Positions 17,580-26,740 are shown, counted from the first letter of the stretch. The stretch: DNA of 64,000 nucleotides from Fibrivirga algicola (GCF_011742925.1 NZ_WAEL01000010.1:124001-188000), one strand, 5' to 3'. Made by a program: numbers and translations. Notes: generated by a model from the sequence alone, not told the origin.

Positions 17580-18167
17580 ATGGAACTCTGCTTTGCCACT
17601 AATAATGCCCATAAATTAGAAGAGGTTGCGGCCGCTTTGGGAGATGCTTTTCCGCTACGCACCTTACAGGAAATTGGTTGTACGGATGAACTGCCCGAAA
17701 CCACCGGCACTATTCCCGGCAACTCGCACCAGAAAGCCAGGTACGTGTTCGACCATTTCAACGTGGCCTGCTTTGCCGACGATACCGGTTTGGAGGTAGA
17801 GGCCCTCAATGGTGAACCCGGCGTCGACTCTGCTTATTATGCCGGCGAGCCCCGCGACAACGAACGCAACAAGGCGCTACTACTCAAAAACCTGGACGGA
17901 CAGACCAACCGCCGGGCCCAGTTTCGCTCGGTGTTTACACTCGTATACCGCACCGAAAGCGGCGATATAGTCGAACATCAGTTCGAAGGCATCGTAACGG
18001 GCACCATTCTAACGGCCCCACGCGGCGAAGGTGGTTTTGGCTACGACCCGCTGTTTTTGCCCGACGGCTATACGCAGACATTCGGTGAACTGCCGCTGTC
18101 GGAGAAAAACAAAATAAGCCACCGCGCTAGAGCGCTGAAAGGGCTGGTCGCGTTTTTGAGAAGTTAA
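17580..18167 (+). CDS. rdgB: XTP/dITP diphosphatase (RdgB/HAM1)
   Basis: Nucleotide-pool cleaning enzyme that hydrolyses dITP, XTP and ITP to monophosphates. Start set at the ATG at 17580 (195 residues), since the family begins at MELCFATNNAHKLEEV with the phosphate-binding TNN..K motif; the longer frame would run through the terminator. Other signatures are FADDTGLEVEALNGEPGVDSAYYAG, the GFGYDPLFLPDG loop and FGELPLSEKNKISHRARAL. All conserved residues are intact. Confidence 0.96.
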   Translation: MELCFATNNAHKLEEVAAALGDAFPLRTLQEIGCTDELPETTGTIPGNSHQKARYVFDHFNVACFADDTGLEVEALNGEPGVDSAYYAGEPRDNERNKALLLKNLDGQTNRRAQFRSVFTLVYRTESGDIVEHQFEGIVTGTILTAPRGEGGFGYDPLFLPDGYTQTFGELPLSEKNKISHRARALKGLVAFLRS

Positions 18168-18183
18168 CCAAAAGAGACTGAAT

Positions 18184-18273
18184 ACAGAGCGGTCCGTCGT
18201 CAGGGCGCAGCATACATAGAGAATCAATTGGCAAGCTCTCTATACACTGCGCCCTGACGACGGACCGCTCTGT
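18184..18273. repeat. Long perfect hairpin between convergent rdgB and yraN (27-bp stem)
   Basis: Arms 18184-18210 and 18247-18273 pair perfectly over 27 bp. The 36-nt loop holds a further short ATAGAGA/TCTCTAT stem. It is the only structure between two convergent genes and is likely a bidirectional terminator. Confidence 0.85.
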
Positions 18274-18290
18274 GTTCAACCGCCTTTAAG

Positions 18291-18647
18291 TTAGCAAAAC
18301 GCGTCTTCGATATGCTTGATTTTCACGTCGCCTTTGGGGGTAATACTCACGGCCACCACGTCGAATCGGATATCGTGGTGCCAATCGCGGGCGTAAATGT
18401 ACTGGTCGGCGGCGCGCATGACCAGATTGGCTTTTGTGAAGGTGACAAACGTTTCCGGCTCACCAAAGCTGAGGTTCGTTCTGGTTTTAACCTCGACGAA
18501 CACAAGCATCTTATTTTTCTGCACAACCAGGTCAATTTCGGCATGCTGGTGGCGATAATTCGTTTCCAAAATCCGGTAGCCGTTTTCCTGCAAGTACTTC
18601 ATGGCGGCTGCTTCTCCCTGTTTGCCCATGTCGTTGTGCTGCGCCAT
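18291..18647 (-). CDS. YraN / UPF0102 family nuclease-fold protein
   Basis: A 118-residue protein of the UPF0102 family, with a restriction-endonuclease-like (PD-(D/E)XK) fold. Visible motifs are GKQGEAAAMKYLQENGY (helix 1), the catalytic-type AEIDLVVQKN with Asp, and VFVEVKTRTNLSFGEP with the ExK pair. Members are widespread and often near replication or recombination genes, but the cellular role is not settled; Holliday-junction or DNA uptake functions have been proposed for some. It is followed after a heptad palindrome by purU on the same strand. Confidence 0.92.
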   Translation of the reverse strand: MAQHNDMGKQGEAAAMKYLQENGYRILETNYRHQHAEIDLVVQKNKMLVFVEVKTRTNLSFGEPETFVTFTKANLVMRAADQYIYARDWHHDIRFDVVAVSITPKGDVKIKHIEDAFC

Positions 18648-18660
18648 TTTTGTGTTTCAT

Positions 18661-18730
18661 GTTTGTCGTTTGACGTTGCGCTGCGAATCACCGAAGAGGT
18701 TGATTTGCAGCGCAACGTCAAACGACAAAC
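18661..18730. repeat. Heptad palindrome 3 (yraN to purU)
   Basis: Perfect 24-bp arms 18661-18684 and 18707-18730: heptads GTTTGTC and GTTTGAC, then GTTGCGCTGC, with a further unpaired heptad GTTTCAT at 18654. The loop contains an AATCA/TGATT stem. The palindrome ends close to the purU stop. Confidence 0.9.
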
Positions 18731-18733
18731 TAG

Positions 18734-19564
18734 TCAAAGTATAATCGTCCGATTCTGGTGAATGAAGACCCGGTCGTTGAAGACGAGTTTCAGGGCTTGA
18801 GACAGCACAATCTTCTCCACGTCACGGCCCATTGTGCTCATATCGGCGGCTGTGTGGCGGTGATCTACTTCCTGCGTGTTCTGCGCAATGATCGGCCCTT
18901 CATCAAGGTCGTTGTTGACAAAGTGAGCCGTGGCACCAATAATTTTCACGCCGCGCTCGTAGGCCTGCCGGTAGGGGCTGGCTCCCACAAAGGCGGGTAG
19001 AAACGAATGGTGAATATTCACGATCCGGTTGTTGTAGTGGCTCACAAAACCGGGGGTCAGCACGCGCATGTATTTGGCCAGTACCAGGTAGTCGGGTTGG
19101 TAGATAGCTAGCGTACGCAGCACCGCTTCCTCATGCTCTTCGCGCGTTTTATTCTCGTGGGTGATATAATGAAATGGAATCCCAAATTTGCTGACGAGCG
19201 GCTGCAGCGTGGTGTAATTGCTCACCACGGCCAGAATATCAGCGTCGAGCTCATCGAACCCGTACCGAATCAGGAGTTCGCCGAGGCAGTGATGCTCTTT
19301 CGTGACAAACACCACGATGCTCTTCTTTGCCTTCGGGTTAAGCCGTAGTGTCACGTCGGTCGGTAATACACTACGCAATTCGTCCAGAATGATCTGACCG
19401 TCAGGTGTTCCTTCAAATTCGGTACGCATAAAAAAGCGGCCATCGGGACTCACGTATTCATCATTCCGAATAATATTGAGCCCATGCCGAAACAATACAC
19501 TGGTGACATGGTAGATAAGACCTGGCCCATCAGGCCCGTCCATTAATAAAATATGTTTAGTCAT
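18734..19564 (-). CDS. purU: Formyltetrahydrofolate deformylase
   Basis: Hydrolyses 10-formyl-tetrahydrofolate to formate and tetrahydrofolate, balancing the one-carbon pool and feeding formate to purine synthesis. The 276-residue product has an N-terminal ACT regulatory domain (1-80, DGPDGPGLIYHVTSVLFRHG) and a formyltransferase-fold domain with KEHHCLGELLIRY, LAKYMRVLTP, IVNIHHSFLPAFVGA with the catalytic His, and GATAHFVNNDLDEGPIIAQ with the catalytic Asp. It is complete. A one-carbon link to gcvH elsewhere in the window is plausible. Confidence 0.95.
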   Translation of the reverse strand: MTKHILLMDGPDGPGLIYHVTSVLFRHGLNIIRNDEYVSPDGRFFMRTEFEGTPDGQIILDELRSVLPTDVTLRLNPKAKKSIVVFVTKEHHCLGELLIRYGFDELDADILAVVSNYTTLQPLVSKFGIPFHYITHENKTREEHEEAVLRTLAIYQPDYLVLAKYMRVLTPGFVSHYNNRIVNIHHSFLPAFVGASPYRQAYERGVKIIGATAHFVNNDLDEGPIIAQNTQEVDHRHTAADMSTMGRDVEKIVLSQALKLVFNDRVFIHQNRTIIL

Positions 19565-19715
19565 CCTCTGGTCGGCCTAAATGGCCTAAAATGATACATT
19601 GGCAGATAAATAACCGGGAAGTCGGCGGTGGTAAGTTAGGCAGTTTAGAGTAAAACTTACCGACAGTAATATTTTCGTACCCGTAAACTGCTTACTTAGC
19701 GGTGTTTTTAATTTA

Positions 19716-21560
19716 ATGACAAAACCACAATCCTTACCCGCCGTGGAACGATTAGGCTCAACGACAAAACGCAAGCTGTTGCTTGAAATCGCCTGGGAGG
19801 TCTGTAATCAGGTCGGCGGTATCTACACCGTCATCCGGTCGAAAGTCCCCGCAATGGTTGAAAAGTGGGACGATAATTACGTCTTGCTTGGGCCTTATTT
19901 CGCTCAGAAAGCCGCTTCTGAATACGAACCCATTACTGAACCCGACGAAACCGAAATTGGGCAAACGGTTCGAAAAATGCGTCAGATGGGTTATGACGTT
20001 GAATATGGCTACTGGCTGGTAACCGGCCGCCCCCGCGTAGTGCTGTTCAATTTTCAGAGCTTGATGGACAAGCTCGATGGACTAAAAGGAGGCCTCTGGG
20101 AGCGTTACCAATTACCCACGCTAGGCGTTGAAGAACTGGTAGATCAGACCCTGGCCTTCGGCGAAATGGTCCGTGTGTTCATCAAGCTACTGGCCGATGA
20201 CCACGCCCGCCGAATTGACCTGGCCGCTCATTTTCATGAATGGATGGCCGCTTCGGGGCTGCCCGATCTGCGCCGCGAAAATGTGCGGGTTGCTACAACC
20301 TTCACTACCCACGCTACTATGCTGGGGCGGTATCTGGCGCAGAATGAAACCGGTTTTTATGCACGCCTGAATACGTTTAACTGGCAGAAAGAAGCCCGCC
20401 ATTACGGCATTGAGGCTCAGGCTACCATTGAACGACTGGCGGCACTGCAAAGCCACGTGTTTACTACCGTCAGTGATGTGACGGCCCGCGAATGCGAGGT
20501 GTTTCTGGGCCGTAATCCCGATCTGGTGTTGCCTAATGGTCTAAACGTAACCCGTTTTGCCGCGGCCCATGAGTTTCAAAATCTGCACGTGAAGTTCAAA
20601 GAGCGCATTCACGAGTTTGTGATGGGCCACTTCTTCCAGAATTACTCGTTTGACCTCGACAAGACGCTGTATTTCTTTACATCAGGCCGGTTTGAGTTTA
20701 CAAACAAAGGGTATGACCTGACGCTGGAAGCCCTCGCCCGCCTGAACTGGCGGATGCGCGAAGCCAACATGGACACCACCGTGGTGATGTTTATGGTGAC
20801 CAAGCAGCCCTACCGGTCGATCAACCCGGAGGTGCTACATACACGCGCCCTGCTCGACGAAATTCGCGAAACGAGCGAAGCGATCGAGAAGCAGGTTGGT
20901 GAGCGCCTTTTTCTGGCTTCGGCCTCGGGAAAAAGTAATAACCTGCCCGACCTGAACACGTTTGTCGATGAATACTGGCGGTTGCGGTTGCGGCGAACCA
21001 TTCAAAGCTGGAAGACGAAACAACTGCCCCGCTTTGTCACGCACGATCTGTTGCAGGAAGACGACATGACGCGGTTCATTCGGCAGTCGAACCTGGTGAA
21101 CAACGAGTATGACCGGGTAAAAATCGTGTATCATCCCGATTTTATCGCGTCGACAAATCCGCTCTTTGGCCTCGATTACAGCCAGTTTGTACGGGGTTGC
21201 CACCTGGGCGTGTTCCCGAGCTATTACGAACCCTGGGGCTACACGCCGCTGGAATGCGTAGTGCGGGGTATTCCAACGGTGACAAGTGATCAATCTGGTT
21301 TCGGCGATTTTATCATGCAGATCATGCGCGATTACGAAAACCGGGGAATTTACGTAGTGAATCGACGTACCCAGAATTTCAACGAAGCCGCCGATCAACT
21401 GGCTGACATTCTGTTCCGATTCGTGCGCATGAGCATGCGCGACCGGATACAGCAGCGGAACCGGGTCGAGAGCATTTCCGACGTATTCGACTGGACAAAC
21501 CTCCGGTCATACTACGACACCGCCCATGACCTGTCGCTGAAGCGTTGGAAGCCAGCGTAA
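19716..21560 (+). CDS. Glycogen synthase, eukaryote-like GT3 family
   Basis: Transfers glucose from a nucleotide sugar to growing glycogen. The 614-residue protein is not the bacterial GT5 GlgA type. Its opening EIAWEVCNQVGGIYTVIRSK and the C-terminal PSYYEPWGYTPLECVVRGIP closely match the fungal and animal GT3 enzymes. Further GT3 marks are AHFHEWMA, TTFTTHATMLGRY, KEARHYGIEAQATIERLA and HVFTTVSDVT. The N-terminal regulatory phosphorylation tail of eukaryotic enzymes is absent. GT3 synthases are known in Bacteroidota. No other glycogen gene adjoins it; malQ lies about 9 kb away. Confidence 0.93.
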   Translation: MTKPQSLPAVERLGSTTKRKLLLEIAWEVCNQVGGIYTVIRSKVPAMVEKWDDNYVLLGPYFAQKAASEYEPITEPDETEIGQTVRKMRQMGYDVEYGYWLVTGRPRVVLFNFQSLMDKLDGLKGGLWERYQLPTLGVEELVDQTLAFGEMVRVFIKLLADDHARRIDLAAHFHEWMAASGLPDLRRENVRVATTFTTHATMLGRYLAQNETGFYARLNTFNWQKEARHYGIEAQATIERLAALQSHVFTTVSDVTARECEVFLGRNPDLVLPNGLNVTRFAAAHEFQNLHVKFKERIHEFVMGHFFQNYSFDLDKTLYFFTSGRFEFTNKGYDLTLEALARLNWRMREANMDTTVVMFMVTKQPYRSINPEVLHTRALLDEIRETSEAIEKQVGERLFLASASGKSNNLPDLNTFVDEYWRLRLRRTIQSWKTKQLPRFVTHDLLQEDDMTRFIRQSNLVNNEYDRVKIVYHPDFIASTNPLFGLDYSQFVRGCHLGVFPSYYEPWGYTPLECVVRGIPTVTSDQSGFGDFIMQIMRDYENRGIYVVNRRTQNFNEAADQLADILFRFVRMSMRDRIQQRNRVESISDVFDWTNLRSYYDTAHDLSLKRWKPA

Positions 21561-21572
21561 CTGTACTTTCTA

Positions 21573-21597
21573 TCCCTCTCCTTGCGAAGGAGAGGGA
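21573..21597 (+). terminator. Hairpin after the glycogen synthase gene
   Basis: Perfect 11-bp arms (TCCCTCTCCTT and complement) around a 3-nt GCG loop, 12 bp after the stop. No T-run follows. Pyrimidine-rich palindromes of this kind are often dispersed repeats in bacterial genomes, but I see only one copy here. Confidence 0.55.
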
Positions 21598-21733
21598 ATT
21601 ACATGACGTGGCGTAGTGTCTTGTGTTGAAACGGCTCACTAATTCGGGAGGGGGCCAAAGTCGGTTCCCGGCGTATTAGCGATCTCAACGTTTTTTCTGG
21701 AATCTATTCACGACCAGTAAACTGCGTTGAGGT

Positions 21734-23035
21734 ATGTTATTTGTTACCCCTGTCGTTCAGGAGGAGTTCTTGTATTTTGTCTGGCAGTTTCAGTACATCG
21801 CTGCCGGAACGCTGACCACTACGGATGGCGAATTGGTTGAGGTACTGCATCCCGGTTTTAGAAATCATAATGCCGGCCCCGATTTTCTGAATGCCCGGCT
21901 GCGTATTGCGGGCGTAGACTGGGTAGGTACGGTAGAAGCGCATGTGAAAACGTCGGACTGGCTGGTGCATCGTCATCAGAATGATCGGGCCTACGACAAT
22001 GTCATTCTTCACATTGTCTGGCAACATGACCTCCCCGTGCCTCGGCCTGATGGCACCCACCTGCCCACGCTTGAACTGGCACCACTCACGCCGGGTACGT
22101 TGCTCACAAAATATCAGGACTTAACCCAGGGCGCAGATGCTATTCCCTGTGCTGGTCAGTTCAGAATGGTGAAGCCATTGCGCCAGACCGCCATGCTCGA
22201 CACCGCCCTGATGCAACGACTCGAACGCAAAGCCGACCTGGTGCAGGCTGTTTATGAGACTAGTGGAAACGACTGGGAAGAAACCGCTTACCGCCTGCTA
22301 GCTACGTACCTGGGGTCGAAGGTGAACGCCGAGCCGATGGAGCAGTTGGCCCGTGCATTGCCGGTTCGCATGTTGCATAAACATAGAAACAGCTTGATGC
22401 AGCTTGAAGCGCTGCTGTTTGGCACGGCGGGACTACTGCCTGAACCAGCCGACAAGGACGATGAGTATGTGAGTATGTTGCGCCGGGAATATCAGTTTCT
22501 GGCGACCAAATACGGCCTGACGGACAAGCAACTCCCCACTCATATCTGGAAATGGGGAAAGCTTCGCCCGGCTGGGTTTCCTACCATGCGGCTGGCCCAG
22601 TTGGCCCGGCTGGTTCTGGAGCACGGCAGCCTGTTTTCTGTACTCATTGATAACACCGACGCCCCAACATTGCTGAAAGCTCTGCAAGTTGTGCCATCTG
22701 ACTATTGGCAAACACATTACCGGTTTGGAAACGCGGCTAACAAAGTGTCGTCGTCATTAGGCGGTGCTGCAGCCGAAGGATTGCTGGTCAACACGGCCGC
22801 TCCACTTGTGGCTGCCTACGCTAGGCACAAGGACGTACCTGATTTGCTCGACCGGGCCGTATCGCTTCTGGAGCAGTTACCGGCGGAGGATAATCGGATC
22901 ACCCGTCTCTGGGATGTAATTGGACTGAACGTACGCAACGCTTTCGACTCGCAGGCGGCTATCGAATTGTACAACGAATTCTGTACACCCAAGCGCTGCC
23001 TGAGTTGCCAGATCGGCATCGCGCTGGTGCGATGA
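21734..23035 (+). CDS. DUF2851 family protein
   Basis: A 433-residue cytoplasmic protein of a family largely restricted to Bacteroidota, with no known function. Conserved landmarks are EEFLYFVWQFQYI at the start, VLHPGFRNHNAGPDFLNARL (about 38-57), GTVEAHVKTSDWLVHRHQNDRAYDNVILHIVW, and a C-terminal segment with a CxxC pair (KRCLSCQIG) that might bind metal. The HPGxxNxxxGPDF block with the EAHxxxSDW block looks like the core of an enzyme site, but no activity is assigned. It converges on gldE with a 35-bp gap and no hairpin. Confidence 0.88.
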   Translation: MLFVTPVVQEEFLYFVWQFQYIAAGTLTTTDGELVEVLHPGFRNHNAGPDFLNARLRIAGVDWVGTVEAHVKTSDWLVHRHQNDRAYDNVILHIVWQHDLPVPRPDGTHLPTLELAPLTPGTLLTKYQDLTQGADAIPCAGQFRMVKPLRQTAMLDTALMQRLERKADLVQAVYETSGNDWEETAYRLLATYLGSKVNAEPMEQLARALPVRMLHKHRNSLMQLEALLFGTAGLLPEPADKDDEYVSMLRREYQFLATKYGLTDKQLPTHIWKWGKLRPAGFPTMRLAQLARLVLEHGSLFSVLIDNTDAPTLLKALQVVPSDYWQTHYRFGNAANKVSSSLGGAAAEGLLVNTAAPLVAAYARHKDVPDLLDRAVSLLEQLPAEDNRITRLWDVIGLNVRNAFDSQAAIELYNEFCTPKRCLSCQIGIALVR

Positions 23036-23070
23036 CTGATCACAAACCATTGAAACTAGCTGCTAATCGA

Positions 23071-24408
23071 TTACTTCTCCGTTAAGTCCTGCTGCGTAAC
23101 GCGGACTTCGCTGATGCGCTTATCGTCGGCGGCGAGGACGTGGAAATGAAAATCGTCGAAGGTCGTTTCATCGCCGGTTTTGGGCAGTCGACTGAATAGT
23201 TCGAGCAGCAGGCCACCCAGCGATTCGCTATCACCCCGAACCTCGTCAAAGGCGGTGGGGTCTACATCGAGTACGCGGCATACATCGGTAAGCGAAGTAC
23301 GGCCTTCAAATATGACAGTTTGCTCATCGACGCGGTGATACCCGGTAGGCGTTTCTTCGTCGAACTCGTCGTTGATATCGCCAAATATTTCCTCGATAAT
23401 ATCTTCCAGCGTTACCAGTCCGCGGGTACCGCCGTACTCATCGACGACAATGGCCATGTGCACGCGTTTCCGCTGAAAATCCTGGAGCAGATCATCTACC
23501 TTCTTGGTCTCCGGAATAAAGAAAACGGGACGCAGCAGCGACTTCCAAGCAAAAGAATCATCATTGGCGAGATGGGGGAGCAGATCTTTCAGGTACAAAA
23601 TGCCCTCGATCTGATCAATGGTTTCGTTGTAGATCGGCACCCGCGAATAGCCCGCATCATTGAGTTGTTCGAGTAACTCGGGGAAGGCTAAATCGTTGGC
23701 AAAGGCGGTGATATCCATCCGGGCGCGCATCACCTGACGAGCTGTGAGGTTGCTGAAATTAACAATGCCCTTTAGCAACTCTTTCTCTTCTTCGCTTGAA
23801 GACGTACCCGTGAGTTCCACCGCTTCGCTCAACTCCTCGGCCGAGAGTTTGTAGCCCCGCCGATGAATCCGCTTGTCAACCTGATTGCTCATTGAAACCA
23901 GCAGGCTGGATATGGGCGCAAAAACGAGCATGGCCGAACGTGCCACCCAAAGTGTCCGATTGGCGACTGCGAGGGCATACTGAGCAGCGTAGATTTTAGG
24001 TACCATTTCACCGAAAACTACGATAACCAACGTAGTCGCCAGGGTAATAGCGGCTAATAACCAACCTGATCCGTGCGAGACGCCGGTAACTACCCAGGTC
24101 ACGTAGGTGACGATCAAGACAATGGCGATGTTGAGTAGGTTGTTCAGGACAACCAGCGAGGCCAGCAGGCGTCGGGGACGCTCCAGAATAACCGCTATTC
24201 GCTGATAGGTGGGCGAATCACTGTCGCGGCAATTGGCTCTGTCCTGTGGCGTGAGCGTGAAAAAGGCGGCTTCTGCTGCGGAGGCCAGCGCGGCCAGTAA
24301 CAGCAAGAGCAACACTACGGCAATGTATGGGCCGTAAAAACTAAGATAGGTGCTCCAGTCGTTGCCAACCGAAAGCACCTGTGTGGAAGACGGGTCGCCT
24401 GGATCCAT
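23071..24408 (-). CDS. gldE: GldE, gliding-motility CNNM/CorC-type membrane protein
   Basis: Start set at the ATG at 24408 (445 residues). An N-terminal DUF21/CNNM membrane domain has three or four helices (about 25-45, 90-120, 125-145) and the SAAEAAFF motif. It is followed by two CBS domains (about 205-325, ending VVDEYGGTRGLVTLEDIIEEI) and a CorC_HlyC domain at the C-terminus. The mutY-ssb-gldE order is a conserved Bacteroidota arrangement and separates GldE from generic hemolysin-like paralogues. In Flavobacterium it supports gliding, with GldD. No gldD follows here; DUF2851 converges instead. Confidence 0.88.
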   Translation of the reverse strand: MDPGDPSSTQVLSVGNDWSTYLSFYGPYIAVVLLLLLLAALASAAEAAFFTLTPQDRANCRDSDSPTYQRIAVILERPRRLLASLVVLNNLLNIAIVLIVTYVTWVVTGVSHGSGWLLAAITLATTLVIVVFGEMVPKIYAAQYALAVANRTLWVARSAMLVFAPISSLLVSMSNQVDKRIHRRGYKLSAEELSEAVELTGTSSSEEEKELLKGIVNFSNLTARQVMRARMDITAFANDLAFPELLEQLNDAGYSRVPIYNETIDQIEGILYLKDLLPHLANDDSFAWKSLLRPVFFIPETKKVDDLLQDFQRKRVHMAIVVDEYGGTRGLVTLEDIIEEIFGDINDEFDEETPTGYHRVDEQTVIFEGRTSLTDVCRVLDVDPTAFDEVRGDSESLGGLLLELFSRLPKTGDETTFDDFHFHVLAADDKRISEVRVTQQDLTEK

Positions 24409-24428
24409 AGAAGAGTAATCTGTTTCGG

Positions 24429-24498
24429 GTTTGTTGTTTGACGGCGCGCTGCTGACTAACTCAGATGCGGTGTTGCAGCGCAATGTCAAACAACAAAC
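24429..24498. repeat. Heptad palindrome 4 (ssb to gldE)
   Basis: Arms 24429-24452 and 24475-24498 pair at 21 of 24 positions. Left heptads are GTTTGTT and GTTTGAC, then GGCGCGCTGC, a variant core; an unpaired GTTTCGG precedes. It is located between ssb and gldE, which are expected to share a transcript. Confidence 0.85.
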
Positions 24499-24510
24499 TC
24501 TAAACTACGT

Positions 24511-25032
24511 TTAAAATGGCAAATCATCGTCACCGCCATTCGAATCAAATGCTGCCGGGGCCGGAGCTGCCTTGGGGGCTGCCTGCCGGGCCGGTGCTGC
24601 TTGCGGAGCAGGCTGAGCCTGAGCTTGCGGACGGGGAGCCGCAGGGGCTGCCTGCTGCTGCCGTGGGGCGGTAGCTTCGAACTGACCACCATCTTCAGGG
24701 CGGTTACCCCCGATGAACTGGAACGTCTGGGCACGAACACCCAGCGAGAACCGTTCTTTACCTTCCTTATCTGTATAAGTCTCGGTACGCAGACGGCCCT
24801 CTACATACAACTGGTTGCCTTTTTTTAGGTATTTCTCAATGGTTTTGGCTTGCTCATTCCAGAACTCGACCCGAAACCACTCGGTTTGTTCAACGCGTTC
24901 GTTGTTCCGGTTGGTATACGTCTCATTGGTCGCCAGACTTACGCGGGCTACCACACTGCCGCCATCGAAATACTTCACTTCGGGGTCGTTACCGACGTTG
25001 CCAATCAGAATGACTTTGTTCAAACTTGCCAT
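24511..25032 (-). CDS. ssb: Single-stranded DNA-binding protein
   Basis: Tetrameric ssDNA-binding protein for replication and repair. The 173-residue product has an N-terminal OB fold (1-108, MASLNKVILIGNVGNDPEV through FQFIGG), a long Gln/Ala/Pro-rich disordered linker (about 120-160) and the acidic C-terminal tip DDDLPF that recruits partner proteins. The tip is complete, so it should be fully functional. It lies in the mutY-ssb-gldE cluster, 69 bp after mutY. Confidence 0.97.
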   Translation of the reverse strand: MASLNKVILIGNVGNDPEVKYFDGGSVVARVSLATNETYTNRNNERVEQTEWFRVEFWNEQAKTIEKYLKKGNQLYVEGRLRTETYTDKEGKERFSLGVRAQTFQFIGGNRPEDGGQFEATAPRQQQAAPAAPRPQAQAQPAPQAAPARQAAPKAAPAPAAFDSNGGDDDLPF

Positions 25033-25101
25033 GATATACTATGCGTTAAAACTGTTTTTAAACGGGGGTTATAGGTATTAAAGATACTGAAAACTACAGA
25101 C

Positions 25102-26277
25102 TTATCCAAACTGTTTTTCCACGTACGAAGCAATAAGGACAGGCTTTGGCAACTGCCTTACCTGCTCCATAGAATACCAATTCAATCCCTCCGGAAGCAT
25201 CGTAATGCTGGTAGCCGGCAGGCTGATTTCAAAGAAAACAGCCTTGATCCGCTGGTGCGACAACAGCTGTTGCTCTGCAATAGCCGGGCCAACCAAAACG
25301 CCCTCCCGCGTCAATTCGTTCACCTCGTCAGGTACGTCTACCGAGCGCCAGTCAGGGGTGGGTTCGTCGGTTTCAGTGCCATAAAATTCGTACAGATTCT
25401 GCCATACATCGCGGCCCGTTCGCTCACGAAGTGCCAGTTTTAGTTGGTCGCCGCTGCCCTTTCTGAACACGAAATAAGTCAGGTAACGGTCCCGTACAGG
25501 CGCTTTCTTCTTTTTCACGGGCAACAGTTGCTGCCTGCCGGTAAGGTACGCCCGGCACTGTTGCTGGAGCGGGCAGAACAGGCAATTGGGTGCTACCGGG
25601 GTGCATTGTATGGCGCCAAACTCCATAATCGACTGATTATAGGTAGCTGGATCCACAGCATGGGCCATAAGGCGAACTGCCAGGGCGGCAAACGTCTTTT
25701 TGGCTTGCGTTGTGGTAATATCGTCTTCAATGCCAAACACACGGGCCAGCACCCGGTACACATTGCCATCGACCACCGGAACCCGCTCGCCAAAGGCAAA
25801 TGAAGCTACTGCCGCCGCCGTGTAGGCACCGATGCCTTTGAGGGCAAGCAGGTTGTGGTAGGTGGCTGGAAAGTGCCCATCCAGCTCGCTAACGATGAAT
25901 TTGGCGGTTTGATGAAGGTTGCGGGCGCGTGAATAGTAGCCAAGCCCCTGCCAGAGCCGGAGCAGTTCACGCTCGTCGGCACGGGCCAGGTCGGTCAGGG
26001 TTGGGTACGTCTCGGTGAAGCGCAGGTAATAGGGGAGGCCCTGGGCCACGCGGGTCTGCTGGAGAATGACTTCGGAGAGCCAGATTCGGTAGGGATCGGT
26101 GGTTTTGCGCCAGGGTAAATCGCGATGATGCTGGACGTACCAGGCTTCGAGCGTAGGGGCGAAACCGGTCACCTCTGGGTCACCGGTTGTTGCGTTGTAG
26201 TCTGATTGCCAGTTCAAAATAAAGGATACGATTTCACCGTTGAAAGGGAATAAAGAAGCGAGGGGTTTCATTATCAA
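25102..26277 (-). CDS. mutY: A/G-specific adenine glycosylase MutY
   Basis: Base-excision repair enzyme removing adenine mispaired with 8-oxoguanine. The helix-hairpin-helix module includes the catalytic Glu in WLSEVILQQTRV and LLALKGIGAYTAAAVASFAFG, with the following Asp in VPVVDGNVYRV. The 4Fe-4S loop has four Cys (CTPVAPNCLFCPLQQQC). The C-terminal NUDIX-like OxoG recognition domain covers about 260-391. The first residues extend past the usual MutY start, so an internal start nearer GFAPTLEAWY is possible. The divergent HU promoter overlaps its start region. Confidence 0.95.
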   Translation of the reverse strand: MIMKPLASLFPFNGEIVSFILNWQSDYNATTGDPEVTGFAPTLEAWYVQHHRDLPWRKTTDPYRIWLSEVILQQTRVAQGLPYYLRFTETYPTLTDLARADERELLRLWQGLGYYSRARNLHQTAKFIVSELDGHFPATYHNLLALKGIGAYTAAAVASFAFGERVPVVDGNVYRVLARVFGIEDDITTTQAKKTFAALAVRLMAHAVDPATYNQSIMEFGAIQCTPVAPNCLFCPLQQQCRAYLTGRQQLLPVKKKKAPVRDRYLTYFVFRKGSGDQLKLALRERTGRDVWQNLYEFYGTETDEPTPDWRSVDVPDEVNELTREGVLVGPAIAEQQLLSHQRIKAVFFEISLPATSITMLPEGLNWYSMEQVRQLPKPVLIASYVEKQFG

Positions 26278-26296
26278 GCGAAAAGCCTTACCTTTG
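26266..26296 (+). promoter_or_regulatory. Candidate promoter of the HU gene
   Basis: TTTC at 26266-26269 and TACCTTTG at 26289-26296 match the -33 and -7 elements with a 19-bp spacer. Predicted transcription starts about 55 bp before the HU gene. The element overlaps the divergent mutY start codon. Confidence 0.5.
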
Positions 26297-26357
26297 TACT
26301 CCTTTTTTCAGTGCCAGAAAATCAACATACAAGTAATCGCTAAAGTTTAGTAAAGTC

Positions 26358-26660
26358 GTGACGAAAGCAGACGTAATCGCTGAGATTTCCGATAAAACCG
26401 GGATCGAAAAAGCAGATGTAACGCATACCCTGGAGACATTCTTCTCGGTGATCAAGAATTCGCTGGCCGAAGGTGAGAATATTTACGTTCGCGGGTTTGG
26501 TAGCTTCATCAATAAGAAGCGTGCAAAGAAAGTGGCCCGTAACATTTCGAAGAATACGGCCATGGTAATTGACGAACATTTTATCCCAAGCTTTAAGCCG
26601 GCTAAAATCTTCGTAGAGCAAGTGAAAACAAGCGACAAAGCCAAAGTATCGGCTGAGTAG
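26358..26660 (+). CDS. HU/IHF-family DNA-binding protein
   Basis: Small nucleoid protein that bends DNA as a dimer. The 100-residue product has the family helices (MTKADVIAEISDKTGIEKADV), the VRGFGSFINKKRAKKVARN beta region that leads into the DNA-binding arm, and the arm-to-helix FIPSFKPAKIFVEQV. Whether it is HU or IHF-like cannot be told from sequence alone. It begins a plus-strand block after the divergent mutY and ends 10 bp before a good terminator. Confidence 0.95.
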   Translation: MTKADVIAEISDKTGIEKADVTHTLETFFSVIKNSLAEGENIYVRGFGSFINKKRAKKVARNISKNTAMVIDEHFIPSFKPAKIFVEQVKTSDKAKVSAE

Positions 26661-26670
26661 GCAACCGATT

Positions 26671-26713
26671 CAGCCCTGCGTTTTGCCAATCGGCCAACCG
26701 CAGGGCTGTTTCT
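26671..26713 (+). terminator. Terminator after the HU gene
   Basis: Arms 26671-26680 (CAGCCCTGCG) and 26699-26708 pair over 10 bp; the loop contains a second GCCAATCGGC-type partial stem. A TTTCT tract follows. Confidence 0.75.
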
Positions 26714-26740
26714 AAACATGGTTTGACCCGCCTTTGGGCA

